Below are positions 1 to 11,746 of a stretch of 64,000 nucleotides of DNA, in pieces. Position 1 is the stretch's first letter, and every line of letters starts with the position of its first letter. This DNA is from Roridomyces roridus (taxonomy: Eukaryota > Basidiomycota > Agaricomycetes > Agaricales > Mycenaceae). Below the pieces are notes generated by a model. The model saw only the letters and a list, made by a program, of their open reading frames with translations. It made no database searches and had not been told where the DNA came from. The translations under genes and the position numbers were made by a program. The DNA is taken from contig JARKIF010000002.1 in the NCBI GenBank assembly GCA_029378245.1, positions 3,348,001 to 3,412,000 of the forward strand. The letters run 5' to 3'.

Positions 1-1136
1 TGTGGAGATCGGACGAGGACGCACAGCTCCCCTTCCTCAACCTTTTCCTTTCCCCAAATCTCGATAGTGCTGCCATCATGGTGTTTGGGGTGTCCCCTCC
101 CGTACCCCTCGACCTGAGCATTCTATCTCTGAAGAAGCTCGACTTTCAATTCCCGGGCAACTCTTCCCTCGTCTGTCGGAGCGCATCCAGCCTCGTCCTG
201 CGGCTAAACCGAGTCGAAGTGCTCTCTGTTACAAATCTTGATCGCACTGCACTACAACATCTCTCCCAACTCGAAACTTTGCGGTCGTTGGAGCTTTTCA
301 ATGTGGATGCCCAACATATAGGCCGTTTATCCTCGGTTGTGCCTCGTCGAGCTCCATTTCCTGCTCTTCGTACGCTCAAACTCGGAGATGTATCATATAG
401 CGGTGTCAACAAAATCCTCAGGATGCTTCCTCCCAGCTGTGAACTGGACAGTTTCACCGCTGGCATCCAATTCCATGACCCGGCAATGTTCAACGAGGTC
501 TATACATTGTTGGTTGAATCGCTTTCGCATGCCACTCTCCGGATGCTGGACATAGGTTTCTTTTCTCGGACCCAGGAGTTTCCGCCATCGTTCGAGAGAA
601 ATACAGACCTCACTACCCTCTTCGCCTTTCAAAATTTACAGTTTCTCCGCGTCTACTCTCCAGTTCTACTGGGAATAGACGACGCACTCGCTTGGGACAT
701 GGCCCGCGCGTGGCCGAACCTCACGAGTCTCTTGTTACACTCCCCGCTGGACGACAATCTCCAAGATACCCCCGTACTAACGCTCTCCGGCCTACGCGCC
801 TTTGCGGTGCACTGCCCTTGCCTCACCAACCTCAGAATCGACGTCGATGCCTCGCACGTCCCCGCCGACACAATAACGAGCTCAGAGTCATCCCTCTCCG
901 TCCTGGACGTCGCCTCGTCGCCAATCGGCGACCCGGACGCGGTGGGATCCTTTGTGAGACAACTCTTCCCGCATCTCGAGAAGATTGAGTGTCAGGATTG
1001 GCGGTGGGAGCACTTGGGGGATATGGCGCCAGATCGGTATTTGGGATGGAAGCAGGTCGAGGCTTCGTTACCACATGCGCGAGATGCGGAGGGAGAGCAG
1101 GAGGAGGAGGAGGACTGGGAGTTGGTTGATTTATGA
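1..1136 (+). CDS. F-box/LRR-type protein, 3' part (left-edge partial)
   Basis: The reading frame is open from base 3 and ends at TGA 1134-1136, so the start and F-box exon lie outside the window. The translated part is a leucine-rich, LRR-like fold with blocks such as LSQLETLRSLELFNVD and an acidic tail (EGEQEEEEDWELVDL). It is closely related to the inverted copy at 15.25-16.86 kb, and the homology continues past the stop into the 3' flank. Unlike that copy, its C-terminal block is in one frame (QLFPHLEKIECQDWRW), so this is probably the functional member. F-box/LRR proteins usually act as substrate adaptors of SCF ubiquitin ligases; that role is inferred from the family because the F-box itself is not in view. 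Confidence 0.75.
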   Translation, partial: WRSDEDAQLPFLNLFLSPNLDSAAIMVFGVSPPVPLDLSILSLKKLDFQFPGNSSLVCRSASSLVLRLNRVEVLSVTNLDRTALQHLSQLETLRSLELFNVDAQHIGRLSSVVPRRAPFPALRTLKLGDVSYSGVNKILRMLPPSCELDSFTAGIQFHDPAMFNEVYTLLVESLSHATLRMLDIGFFSRTQEFPPSFERNTDLTTLFAFQNLQFLRVYSPVLLGIDDALAWDMARAWPNLTSLLLHSPLDDNLQDTPVLTLSGLRAFAVHCPCLTNLRIDVDASHVPADTITSSESSLSVLDVASSPIGDPDAVGSFVRQLFPHLEKIECQDWRWEHLGDMAPDRYLGWKQVEASLPHARDAEGEQEEEEDWELVDL

Positions 1137-2644
1137 GGATAGGAGGAATATGTATTGGAGTTGAATGTTATGCTGAACATGCCAATTCGGCGACGATTCT
1201 GAATCGTTTTCAATTGTGCCAAAAAGCCCTCCATGGCCATACTTCATTATCGGCTCTTGTTCGATTCGAACGAACACCTTCTGCAACTGTAACGCCTGAG
1301 CGCATGTGTTCATCGCAGACGTGGGACCACCCACCGAGGCTGACAACAGACCTGGTCCGCACTGTATCACCCACCTTCCCGATGCAGTTCGATTGGAAAA
1401 AAAAGTCCTCTTTCGCCCAGGCCGCAGGCTCGGATCGAACGAGCACCAAAGCGTGCCACATCACTTGTCATGAGAACGTGCATATGTGCGAACCAAGTGA
1501 GGTCTATTTTGACCAGCGTATGTCCTGCTTCACACTTCGTACCGGGATCCTTCCTACCCTCAATTCCCACCCAACCAGCGGCCGATTCCTTCCTACCACA
1601 CAGAACCGCATACTCTACTAGGAAAGCATTCCTATAAAACGAGCGAGGGAAAGAAACACCAAGTTCAGTTTACTCTGGAACATCCATGACTCAACGTTCG
1701 ATGGACCTCGGCCGCCAGCCCTAGTCCAGAGCACTGCGAATCTGGAGAAACTTTAAAATTTATTAGCTGCCAAGAGTCGGCCTTGAAGGACAAAAACCTT
1801 CATTTTTGGTGAATCACGGCTCGCGCTCGATTCGAACGAACATCTTCTGCGAATCGTGCAGATGTTCGTTCGAATCGTGCGCAATAGTACCTCGCCCTGA
1901 TTGATTGCAGACGTGGTACCACCCACCGAGCCTTACTGACAACAAACCTGGTCCGCAGTGTATTACCGACCTTTTCTGGGACTGGCGGGGGAAAAACCTT
2001 CTGGCTAGTATCAGGCTGCAGGGCCGGAGCGAACGAGCACCGAAGTCACCATCGGATCACTGGTCAGTAGGCGAGTAGATCAATGCAGAACCCTCTCGGT
2101 ATTCCTCAGATGCAGGTAAACGTCCAAACACAGTGAGGTTCATTCGAACTAGCTACGTAAACATCGAATCTGCTTCAACCTCAACTCTCGTCCACCCAAC
2201 TCACGAACGGTTGAGAAAGGAACCAAATCCTTCCCTCCTCGCGTTCCAAAATACGAACCGACCCACAAAAACCGCGGATACTCTACAAAGACAATCAGCA
2301 TGGACATTCAAAACCAGCCAGAGCAGAGAAGAAACCACGTACATCAACAGCGCCCTCGAAAAAATTCAACAAGAAAGTCGAAGGGTTCGTTGCATAGTCC
2401 AAGAGATATGTGCATAATCCAACGCGGGTGAGTCGGTCGGTCGGCAGGATAGTTCGGTTGGGTGTGTGGCGGTATATAGTACGGCGCGCAGCGCGGATAG
2501 TCCTGGTCCTAAGCCTAATCGTTCATATGGCATAGAAGAATGTCGAATGTCCGGCGCCAGGACCGTCCAGCGGCGGCGCCTCCTCCCGATTCCATCCATC
2601 GGGTGGGGGTTGTGGGGGCCGCCCACAACAAAGTCGAATAAAAT
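1137..2644. repeat. Intergenic: degenerate tRNA-like repeat copies
   Basis: No convincing gene. At least two fairly complete tRNA-like repeats lie on the minus strand (about 1249-1341 and 1817-1940). Read on the minus strand, each has a D-like GGTGG..CCAC hairpin, a TCTGC/GCAGA stem and a T-arm with loop TTCGAAT. Two more fragments with the T-arm core lie near 1418-1455 and 2010-2060. The open frame at 2133-2417 has no recognisable content. Confidence 0.6.
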
Positions 2645-4893
2645 CTACACGGCGTCGAGGGCTTCTCGGGCTTTGCTGAGTTCGTAACCTGAGAGTCCGA
2701 CGTTCATATCACGGCCAAGTAGATGAAGGAGAGGAAAGACGACGTACGCATCAACAAACTCCCTTCTGCAAACATCCCGAGGGCGTGCATCCCATCACGG
2801 AGGTTCTCATGTGCCTCGAGCGCCTCTTTCTCGCTCGCAGCCGTCTGCCAACCCGTCGCGCTAGCTTCGTTGATGCGCTGGAGCTCACAGATGAAGATGC
2901 TGTAGGCTATCGTCCAAAGCGTCTGTAAACGCGTTAAAATTGAGAATAAGAAGCGGAGGAAGAAAAGACGCACCCCCATCATCGGGTTCAAATACCCCAG
3001 ACCTTGCAACTCCATTCCGATGCCACCAAACTTGAACATATCTTTGGCAGCATCAAGACACCGCTGCCTTGACACCGGATCGCTCGGCATGAACAACCCA
3101 TGAAGTTTGATTGTCGCGGCATTGAGCAGGGAATGAGTCAACAGCAACATCCTCGTCCAACTGCGCATCCGCGACGAGTCAATCTCATGTGCGGGCGGTG
3201 CAACTAAAGCCAACTGCGCACGCAACTCGCGGATCAACCCGTCAACAAAATTGAATGCGTTGAGGAGGGACTGCGCGTCGCGTTGAGAGACGGTGGGTTT
3301 CCACTGCGCCCGGATGTACACAGCTCGGTGAAGCAAGATGCACGCTTTCGTGTTTAGCGCGATCAAGCTAGAACCGTAGCCGTCTGGATATGGTGGGGCG
3401 CCCGGGGGTGTTTGGAGGTAGTTGAGGACAGTGGACGAGCTTTGAATGCCTGCTAGTAGGCCCTGAAGACATCGGTCAGCCACGGATGATTGAGAAATGG
3501 ATTCACATACCCTCTTGTACTCGTCCATCTCCATCGGCCAAGGCGTATCAATCTGCATCCCACCCGGACCCGTAGCCTCGAACACACTGCCGACGCCAAC
3601 ACCCGCAACAGTGGGCTCGAGCGCCATACTGATGTTCTTTTGAAGGACAAACACGGCCCAGAAGGCATTGATCCGCTCGCCCTCCTCGACGGCGTCTCTC
3701 GGTGGCGGTAACGACACGCCACCACCCGTCATAGCATCGACATGGGTCTGGATGCCCCCAGACTCGTGGGCAGAGCGAATCTGGTGCAACCCGGCCCCAA
3801 GAGCGAGTGCAAAAGCAGTCGCGGTGTGTGCACGTGCCTCGAGAAAGGCGCCAGTGCGGAAGAAGAAGTAGCTGAGGAGAACCTCGGCTTGGAGTGTATG
3901 GAGGAACGCTGACGAGGCGAGGTCAGTGGCAGCTGATTGAAGGGCCTTGAGTTTGAAGTGCTCTTCTCCCGAGGTGTCGGAGGAGAGATGCGCGCCCCAG
4001 AGGTACATGGTGTAGAGGAGGGCTGGGGAGGGCCTAGACCCGTCTGGGAGTCGCATCGACTGAACGAGTCGGTCCGCGTCGAGGAAGAAGCCGAATTCGG
4101 ACGCGTGGTCCAGAAACTTTCGTATTAATGTCAGGTCAATTTGTGGCTAGAGAGAAAAGTCAGAGGTCGAGTCATAAACGCAGAATGTAGCACACGCACC
4201 CCATAATCCAATCCCAACATATCCGGACTCCTCCTGGGTAGCTGAGAATCAAAGATCCCGAGCGGGCTGGACCCGTACGTCGTAGACGCCGGAGTCAGCG
4301 GGACGTAATTCTGCATTGAGTCTGGAGACGAGCCAGGCGACGAAGCGAGGAGCCTCGGGACGTGGCTGTACGGTGAATTCGGCATGGAGCCAAAGCTCGC
4401 CGGGACGAGTCGTGGCAGCGGCGGCGGCGAGATGGAGACGGTGAGTTGGGGCTGCGGTTGTTGCGGTGGCGAGTTGAATTGGCTGTACGGGTCGAATAGC
4501 TTGACCGAGGGGGTGTAGTCGTCTGGGTTCTCGAGCTCGTGGAGCCGTGCTTCCAAACGGGAGACGGTGTCCTCGAGCGCCTTGGTGCGAGACCGCGTCG
4601 GGCCGTCCGAGTACTCGCACTCGTCATCCTTGGGGCTCTTTCTGCATGGCCCACACACGGGTTTCATTCCGTCGCATTTCTGTTGGAGTTGGACGTCAGT
4701 GGTGAAAAGTGGTCATGACTCCAATGACGACGCACGATTTTCAAGAATCTTCACCTCAGAGTGAGTATACGTGTGGAAGGAAGAGTCGACGGCCAACGCA
4801 CCTGCAGTTCATGCATGCCCTTCCCCTCTTCAGTGGCTTGTTGACCATGCTCGAGCGGTAGGTGTTGTGGATGAAGCTCGAGTCTGTGATCAT
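2645..4893 (-). CDS. Zn2Cys6 fungal transcription factor (TF1), intact, 7 exons
   Basis: Spliced model on the minus strand: 4893-4802, 4748-4736, 4679-4200, 4146-3511, 3462-2974, 2922-2748, 2688-2645 (1,929 nt, 642 aa). Introns are 48-59 nt with GT..AG ends. The zinc cluster is CX2CX6CX6CX2CX8C (CMNC-RFLKIK-C-DGMKPV-CGPC-RKSPKDDE-C), followed by a coiled-coil linker (KALEDTVSRLEARLHELE) and a fungal-specific TF middle domain (FLDHASEFGFFLD, LYTMYLWGAHLSS, ERINAFWAVFVLQKN). The second exon is only 13 nt and sits inside the zinc cluster. The start at 4893 is a choice; in-frame ATGs also exist at 4962 and 4848. The frame is unbroken, unlike paralogues TF2 (20.9-24.1 kb) and TF3 (51.3-52.6 kb). 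It should bind DNA in the nucleus; target genes are unknown. Confidence 0.85.
4736..4748 (-). other. 13-nt microexon inside the TF1 zinc cluster
   Basis: Minus strand ATTCTTGAAAATC is flanked by a 53-nt intron upstream (4749-4801) and a 56-nt intron downstream (4680-4735). It supplies the last base of an Arg codon plus FLKI, giving CMNC-RFLKIK-C, the required six-residue spacing. Skipping it removes four residues and shifts the frame. Confidence 0.85.
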
Positions 4894-4974
4894 GTGGTGA
4901 GTTTCGGTGGTGGGGGTGGATGGAGAAGTAGTTGGGGGGACCCACCGAAGACTGGGAGTCATTATTTATACTGG

Positions 4975-5690
4975 GAGCTTACTAGTGTGTTCCAGAAGTG
5001 CCTCGGTAAAAATTTAGGCCATGCTCCGAGCTGGACGAGATCGAGATGCGATTTTGACAGGTGTGGCAGTGGCATCTTGTTTGTTTGCCCGTCATAGCAC
5101 TGCCCTTTCTCCCGATCCTTTCCTTTCGCCTGCTCTGACTAATTACAGCCCGACTCCTTTAACTTCGGCCAGTCGCAAGCCCGACCTGCCGCACGACAAC
5201 GTCGCACCGTCGGCCGACTCGACTCACACGACTTCTTGGCCTCGTTCCTGAATCCAGCCTGACATCACTCGTTGGAGCCCACATCTGCAGTGCGCTCCAA
5301 CTTGAACACCGCTGTTGTGCTTTCACAAGTTACCCACCCATTCGTCATCGGTATGTACTAAAAAAATTACCGGACGGCGGTGAATTTGTGAGACGCATTT
5401 ACGCTTATTAACACGAGGCCGCGACAGCGCGGCCTAAGCCGCCAGTTGGTCAGCCAGAATTTTTAATCCTCGGATGACTCAAACGCTTTTCCTGCGGATC
5501 CGTTCAAGCTACATACTCAACCTCATGTCTCGACTAAATGCACCGCCGTCGCGTGTAGCAAGGGGAGGCGAATATCTAACCTACTGCGCAACTGCGCTGC
5601 GTCGCACTACTGCGGTATTCGAGGCTGGCTCGTGTGCGCACAGGAAATCTCAACAAACATGCTCTTACTTCAATTTATTATGATTTCCTG
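4975..5690. repeat. Segmental duplication, copy 1 (upstream of TF1)
   Basis: About 715 bp matches 24.07-24.78 kb almost base for base. Shared landmarks are GGAGCTTACTAGTGTG / GGAGTTTACTAGTGTG, the block around CGACGTCG-poor GACGAGATCGAGATGCG, and the stretch ending GTGTAGCAAGGGGAG. Both copies start just upstream of a Zn2Cys6 gene on the minus strand, so gene and upstream region were duplicated as one unit. Confidence 0.8.
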
Positions 5691-8600
5691 CATCTATGCC
5701 AACGACAACTACAACTTCCGTTCCGCCCCGTCCGGTTGATTCGGTAAGATCGACGTCCGGGCCCAGAAGATAATGTGTCGGACTTTTTTAATTCCGCTGT
5801 CGTCGTCCAGTCCGAATCAGGATCGATATACTGCGCTGGGCGCTAATCACCAGGAACAGGTGCCAAGCCCAAGGTCCAAGTCGCCTTAATTGACGCTGGG
5901 ATGGCATTCATGATTTCGCGACGAGGCGAAGAGTGCGGATGAGTGGGATGGCCAAGGGAAGGGGCACATCGTTGTGCCTTCATTAACACAATACTAACCT
6001 GATTCATCATTCAAACATCGTTGGTTCAACTTTGCCTCCGATTCTAAATCTTTCGCCCGACCGTTCGCTAATTTCTTGCTCGATTCCTCCCGCAATCGCA
6101 CCGACCTGTACACACATGCTCCAAAACTCACAATGACTCTCAGGGCCATCTAGGTTCTCGGAGGATGAACTCCTCCAGTGCACACTGGTATGGCGACCGG
6201 CTTCTAATACCCATGCCACTAACCGGGCTATGTACTCGCTCAATAAAGCCACGCGATCCGCCGCGTGCTTCTTCGATACCGAATCGGGGGTGATTGGGTG
6301 GGGATCAAGAATAGTTTACATTTGTGGAAAGTTCCGCCGTTCAACTCAGTGAGCGATGTTCGTTCGTCGGGACTACAATGTAGCGCAAACCTAAACTAAC
6401 GAGAGTCACCGTCATGAAAACCTCATTGTCTTGGAGCCCACCCACCTTCTTTCACCTCCACAAAAAATGAACAAGGCTGTGTATTTCACTCCGGAAGCAA
6501 AAACAGTCCAAAAAAAGCCTCCGTGGATCCCCTGTCAGTGACAGGCCTGTCAAAAATACGGATCGTGGCAGACCTTGGCATGTGTTTCTGAAATGCCTCC
6601 GACAACTCGCCGTCGGAGGTTCCCGTTCCGAGTTCATTCCCCGGGCCACGGCTCATCGGCGAGATTCGGCCTCCGCCCTCAAATGACGTCTTTCGCCGAA
6701 ATTCGGTTACACGGATCGGATAAACGGTTTCCCGCCGGCATGTTTACTCAAAAACAACTATGTCATGACCGAGGAAAGTACTAAAGTTACCGGGAGGCGC
6801 ACATAATGACTCGGGCGTTGTATACGCCCGACCCCGTCGAGAGAGAAAAAAAGTTGAAACGCTTGCACGACATGTGCTTGCCCGAGATTTCCTTACTGTG
6901 CGGGTCAACCATAGCCCGCAGCGCTGCGAATCTGTCGGCGCCGTTCAACCGTTATATTCGAAGGTTCGTCAGCGAGAGCGACGGGCGGCGCGCGCATGAC
7001 TCAGGCTTCGGTCCACATCCCGAGTCACAGCACCTTGAAGGTGCCGACACGGTGTTCAACCGAAAAAAAAGGTTTCATACCGCATGCTATGACCTCGCGG
7101 CGCAGTAGTCTGGAGGGGCGCACAGCTTGACTCCACCTAGATCTCAGGGCGGGGGCAGGCGTGGCGAAACGTGGCTCGAAGTAGATCGATGGTTCCAGAA
7201 ACACTCGAGGGCTTGCCTATGACGTCATAGAAAGCAGGTGTAAATATGCTAACGCCCGTCCGCCGAAAAGGAAATAAATAGATTCGTGTGCGTTTCGACC
7301 TGAAATGATCGAGGAACGGTGAAGGGAATGACGTTTGGAATTTTTGCGCGTCATAGGAGGTTTATTTACTGCAGAGAAGTTCAAGATTGGGTGCTCGCAC
7401 TGGATTCTGGAACCAATTGGACAGATCGAATGAAGAACAAAGGCTAATTAATTTCTTACCACAAGGACTATCGTGTTGCCAGCCGGACACACCCTTCCCA
7501 CTTCCCACTCTTCAAGCCACAATGAATTTTCAACTTCAACATGCCGAGCGGCGAAAACCGGCTTACCGGCCACCTCTTAATCCAATGCACTGGCCTTTCC
7601 CCATTTCGATCACATCTGAGCACAGACAATGACTTTGTATGACTCCACAACAGTAGTCCCAGGCCCTCGAAAAGATCATCCCCCGCGATGGCAATTGCAC
7701 TATCTAATTTAGATGGCTTCGATTTCGCACAGAGATGATAAGATTTCATTAGTAGTTCCAAGTAAGAAAACAAAGCTCCCGCTCGCCGAATCTTCATCTC
7801 CATCTCCACCAGTGCACGTCTCGGCTGGGTTGATAGATTTGCAGCTCGAACGATGTACGAAGTTGAAGTTGCAATGAGCACGCCATTGTCATTGAGTTGG
7901 CCGCGATGAGAGCGGACTCGGAGAGCAACCTATTTCCTGCCCGACCTTGAAATTTTCAAATTGACAAAGATGAAGATTTCATTAGTGGCGTGAGCAAAAA
8001 CCATTCGGACCCGGCCTTGAAGAGGCGGTAAAACGGCAAGTACTGATAACACCGGGAATCGGGATGCCCTCAAATGGTTCGACTTCCTGCGAATTTTCTC
8101 ACTGCCCGACCAAAGAGGGAGGATTCGGGCCACGGTGAGGTCTAGATTTGCCCAGCCAGCTCCAGGTCCCACAATGGCTGTTTTGAGAGCGGGATTCGGG
8201 GGTAGTGCGCTCCGCATAGTCCCGGACTCGTCACTCGCTGCGGATGATATCTTGCTCACTGGAGTCACTGCTATGCCTTTGCGATCCCGATTCTTGACTC
8301 TTGATTCCCCAACCGCCCCCGCCTTCAGGGCTCGCATCATGAGAAGGGAGGATGCACATGCACATGGGAGGGCATCATCGTATTTACCCAGACTGAGATT
8401 TGTACTTACAAACTTGGAAAAGTGGATTGCATCGGAGTGATATTTCGAGATGCCGGAGCTCTCGGCCGAGGTTTCAACTGGGCCCAGAAATAATCACCAT
8501 GCAATCCGAGGATTGAGACCCGAGACTGCAACGCGGCAGGCCGCGCGTCCACATGGGAATCGTACGGCGTACGTAGAGCCTGAATCAGAAGAACTTGAAC

Positions 8601-8913
8601 ATATGGTTGAATACAATCCTGAATCTATGGGGGTATTTCACAGCAAAGAAGGGCGAGGCAGGCACGCGTATTTAAAGTACGAATTGGGAAGCAGCGGATC
8701 TGGACGGACATCGGCCTCGATTCGGACAAGCACGGAGTTCGAAAATTACTATGAGGCCTTCGTAAGATGCTGCCAGCGGGGGGATTCGGCATAGGAAGTG
8801 TATTATTATATAGCTTGTGAGTTCCAGTGCCAAACATCTTTTTCTGCACTCACTGAATTCATGGTACCGACGAGGAACTAAAAAAGAGACAAACAGTAAC
8901 CGGTTACCCCCCT

Positions 8914-9001
8914 AGGAGCTCGGCCCGAGTCGAACGGGCGCCTGTTGTCTTCAAGTATTCAACAGATGTGGACCAACCACCACCAAGCTCTTTGGCGCTC
9001 T
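8914..9001 (-). repeat. tRNA-like repeat, compact 75-nt form
   Basis: On the minus strand a 75-nt core has acceptor GAGCTTG/CGAGCTC (7 bp with one G-U), D-like hairpin GTGG..CCAC, third stem CTGTTG/CAACAG with a 12-nt loop, and T-arm GCCCG-TTCGACT-CGGGC. It is close to tRNA size, but the third loop is too large for a normal anticodon arm. Confidence 0.7.
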
Positions 9002-9187
9002 GCGGGACTTTCGAAATTTGATGAGAGGCCTACAACCAAATTTCGAAAATTGTAAATCCTTTGCAAGATGTTGGACAACGGAGGAGTTCGGAATAAGGTG
9101 TGTTATTATATGGCTCACGAATCCGACGATAGACGTCGTGCGACTCTGTTACCGGCGAGGAACTGAAAAAGGAACCAGGCCATCCTC

Positions 9188-9277
9188 AGGAGCTTGGGCC
9201 GAGTCGAACGGGCGCCTGCTGTCTTCAAGTATTCAACATATGTGGACCAACCACCACCAAGCTCTTTGGCGCTCTGC
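9188..9277 (-). repeat. tRNA-like repeat, second compact copy
   Basis: Sister of the 8914 copy. The acceptor is a perfect GAGCTTG/CAAGCTC, the third stem is TGTTG/CAGCA with one wobble, and the T-loop is TTCGACT. The flanking segment ending in GCTCTTTGGCGCTCTGCGG is also shared, so a block of about 100 bp is duplicated. Confidence 0.65.
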
Positions 9278-9473
9278 GGGACTTTCAAAATTTGACTAGG
9301 GCCTACTCAGAAGGGTCCTCTGGAGGTCGAAAATCGCAAATTCCAAGATCCAAGATGATAGACGACGGAAGAACTTGGAAGAAGAATATGGCTCGTGGAT
9401 TCCAGCGACAGGCGTCGTGTTTCTCCCCCGCCGCGTGACTCCAAAAAAAAGAGACTTGAACCCGCTTCACCAC

Positions 9474-9550
9474 ACGAGCTTGGGCCCGGGTCGAACGGGT
9501 ATCCTCTGGCCTTGCCAGATGTAGAACAACCCCACCCGAGCTCTTTGGGC
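9474..9550 (-). repeat. tRNA-like repeat, shortest form (about 68 nt)
   Basis: Minus-strand elements: GAGCTCGG..CCAAGCTC acceptor with one mismatch, third stem TCTGG/CCAGA with a small loop, and T-arm loop TTCGACC. It overlaps the 3' side of the intergenic region before the F-box gene at 9.68 kb. Confidence 0.55.
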
Positions 9551-9676
9551 ATTCTTGTCATTTTGAACACTTGATTAAAGTAGCAACAATCCCGAGTCCA
9601 CCCGAAACTCATCCGTCGAACATTCCCGCCAGACGCCTCCCAGTTTCCTCCATGCCGTATCATCTACTCCTCGGCA

Positions 9677-10788
9677 TCAGCGCAGAGACAAGTTGAACAT
9701 CGGCAAGCACGTACACAAATAACACGCTTGCAGACTCGGAAAAGCATCCGCCCACGCCTGAATCTCACTTCGCTCGGACCCTTTGTGTGTTGGAAACTCC
9801 TGAAGGTAGCCAACAGCGAGGTATTCGAGCCGTTCGAATGGCGGTAGGCGTCCCTTGATGTAGTCCATACTTTCCTGCGTCGAAGCTCAACCAAAAATCC
9901 AACGCAAACGTGGAGAACGTACCTGATTAGTAACTCGAATCTGCAGACTCCCCGTATGAGGTATATATTTCGCCAGGTACGACAAAACAGCAAGCGCATC
10001 TTCCGGTGTGGAATAAAACTCATTCGAAGAGATGAAAGGGGCGTGCGGGTCACTGAGTACGCTTAACGCCGCCACGGTATCCTCGATCATCGCTCTGTGC
10101 ACGTTCAAGAAAAGCCATCGGAGGTGGGCTGCGCGGAGAGTCTGCGTCGAACGTAATCCCCGGATGAGCCGAGCCGGACCGTCGTAGTATACGAGGTTGG
10201 GAAGTGGGATCAATGCATCACGGGGGATGCTAGTCGACCATGGGATGCGGAGGTGCGTTATGGTTGGATGATTGGCTAGGAATTGAATGACTGGGTGTGC
10301 GTCGAGTGGGAAGGCGATGAGACAGTCCGTGAGGTGAGGGAAGAATAGCGAGGGGAGCTTGGGTGCCATGGGATCTATGCTGCAGTGGATTTCCAGGCGC
10401 TCGAGTCGCCTCATAAGTTTCATTGACTCGATCAATTGTTCAACTAGGAGAGAGGGCGGAGCGCCTCGGGCGTGTCTGCGATGAAATCTTGGTCAATCAA
10501 CGCGGCAGAAAAAATAGCCACATACCGGATCGTCAACGAACGAATGGCAGCCGCCCGCGCCGGATACGCAACAAGTGCCGAACAAAAGGCGCCCAGCGTA
10601 GCGCTGGTCGAGGCACCCACTCGAAGCGTAACGGCGCGGTTCAAAACGGATAGCGATAGACTTTGGAATAATCTCGACACCTGACAAAGAGTGGCCTGGT
10701 CCGACTTGGGTAGATTCTGGATGGCCTCCGTGATCAACTCGTCTGGGAGCGCGCGGGTAATAACCAGGGGGATTGTGTCGATAGCCAT
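9677..10788 (-). CDS. F-box protein, divergent family
   Basis: Spliced model on the minus strand: 10788-10526, 10475-9923, 9874-9677 (1,014 nt, 337 aa). The introns are 50 and 48 nt with GTATGT and GTACGT donors, and the frame is continuous across both (SLTIR-HARGAPP, QIRVTNQ-ESMDYIK). The N-terminus has an F-box-like helix set (ALPDELITEAIQNLPKSD, then ATLCQVSRLFQSLSL), followed by LRR-like strands (RRLERLEIHCSID, TITHLRIPW). It does not resemble the F-box/LRR clan that dominates this window. The likely role is an SCF adaptor, inferred from the fold. The model shows no damage. Confidence 0.75.
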
Positions 10789-11746
10789 GGTTGAGAAGTG
10801 CTGGAGTGGGGGAAGAAGGGACGAGGTGGAGGCAGGCAGGCACTGGCGTATTATAGATCTGTGGGCCGGAATGTCAAGAGTGTGTTGAACCCCTGTGCTA
10901 AGCTGTAAATGCTAAGGCTTGACAGGAATCCGTTCCCGGTGGCGTATGTTTGAATAGATTTTCTGAGGCCTCAGCGGTCCTTACCAGATTCGTCTGACCT
11001 CCGTGACGCTGGATGGCCGCGAGGCCCGTAAGCGATCCGTGAGAGGCGGGTGTGTGTAGAGAAACGGGGACGTACTGGGCGAAAGAAAATTACTGGCGGT
11101 GAAGACCATCATGGAAATCAAGAATAGAAAGGCACGAGGAGGTTGAGGTGGGCTGCAGAACTGTGAGACTCCCGTTGGTAAAGATGATGTGTGAACCTTG
11201 AGATCAGCGCGGCGCTGATCGGGGATTCAGACAATTGAGACGGCAGCGCTAGCATTGTTCAAAATGACTGGTCTACACCAATTTCGGTGCCGGGTCTGTC
11301 GGATGGCATTTTCCTTGGCCCGAACTGCCAATGGGCGCCGCCAGAACGGAAGTGAACGTTGAATGATATGAACGAGGATCAAACGGCAATCAAAATGATA
11401 CATTCCTTTCTGATGTAACTAGGGTTAGGGTTAGCGCCGCGTCCCGGCATAAAAAAAGGCCCACCCAGCCGAGTGGCCGTGGTGAGCAGGAAAATATTTG
11501 GACGGTGCATGAGCCGAAGCCCATACAAACCGCAAGCCCACTCTGTATGGACAGGGTCGCCGTGCTATGGAGTGTTCCTACGGCCCATACACCCAGGGAT
11601 GTGAAGGGGCGTATGCCATCAAGGTAAGTATGAGTTGCTTCGATGTTGGCAAGCTGCTTTTATATGGCAGGAGCGCGCACGGACCATCTTGGCGTACGCG
11701 ATGTGTCACGTGTAAATTCGGGCCTGATCTTGACCACCATCTGGCC
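10789..11746. other. Intergenic, with a short interstitial telomere-like motif
   Basis: No gene seen. At 11420-11434 the sequence reads TAGGGTTAGGGTTAG, just over two units of the TTAGGG telomere repeat used by many fungi. The last ~100 bp before the F-box gene at 11747 matches the upstream flank of the relic at 25.68 kb, so promoter sequence was copied with the gene. Confidence 0.45.

Larger units (their letters stand above)
4894..9676. other. Long intergenic region: duplicated TF upstream block, spacer, three tRNA-like repeats
   Basis: About 4975-5690 is near-identical to 24.07-24.78 kb upstream of TF2, so it is a duplicated upstream/promoter block. From 5.7 to 8.9 kb I see no gene; open frames are short and lack motifs. 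A small perfect hairpin (CCTCCGAC..GTCGGAGG) lies near 6595-6620. Three tRNA-like repeats on the minus strand fill 8.91-9.55 kb (listed separately). Confidence 0.5.
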
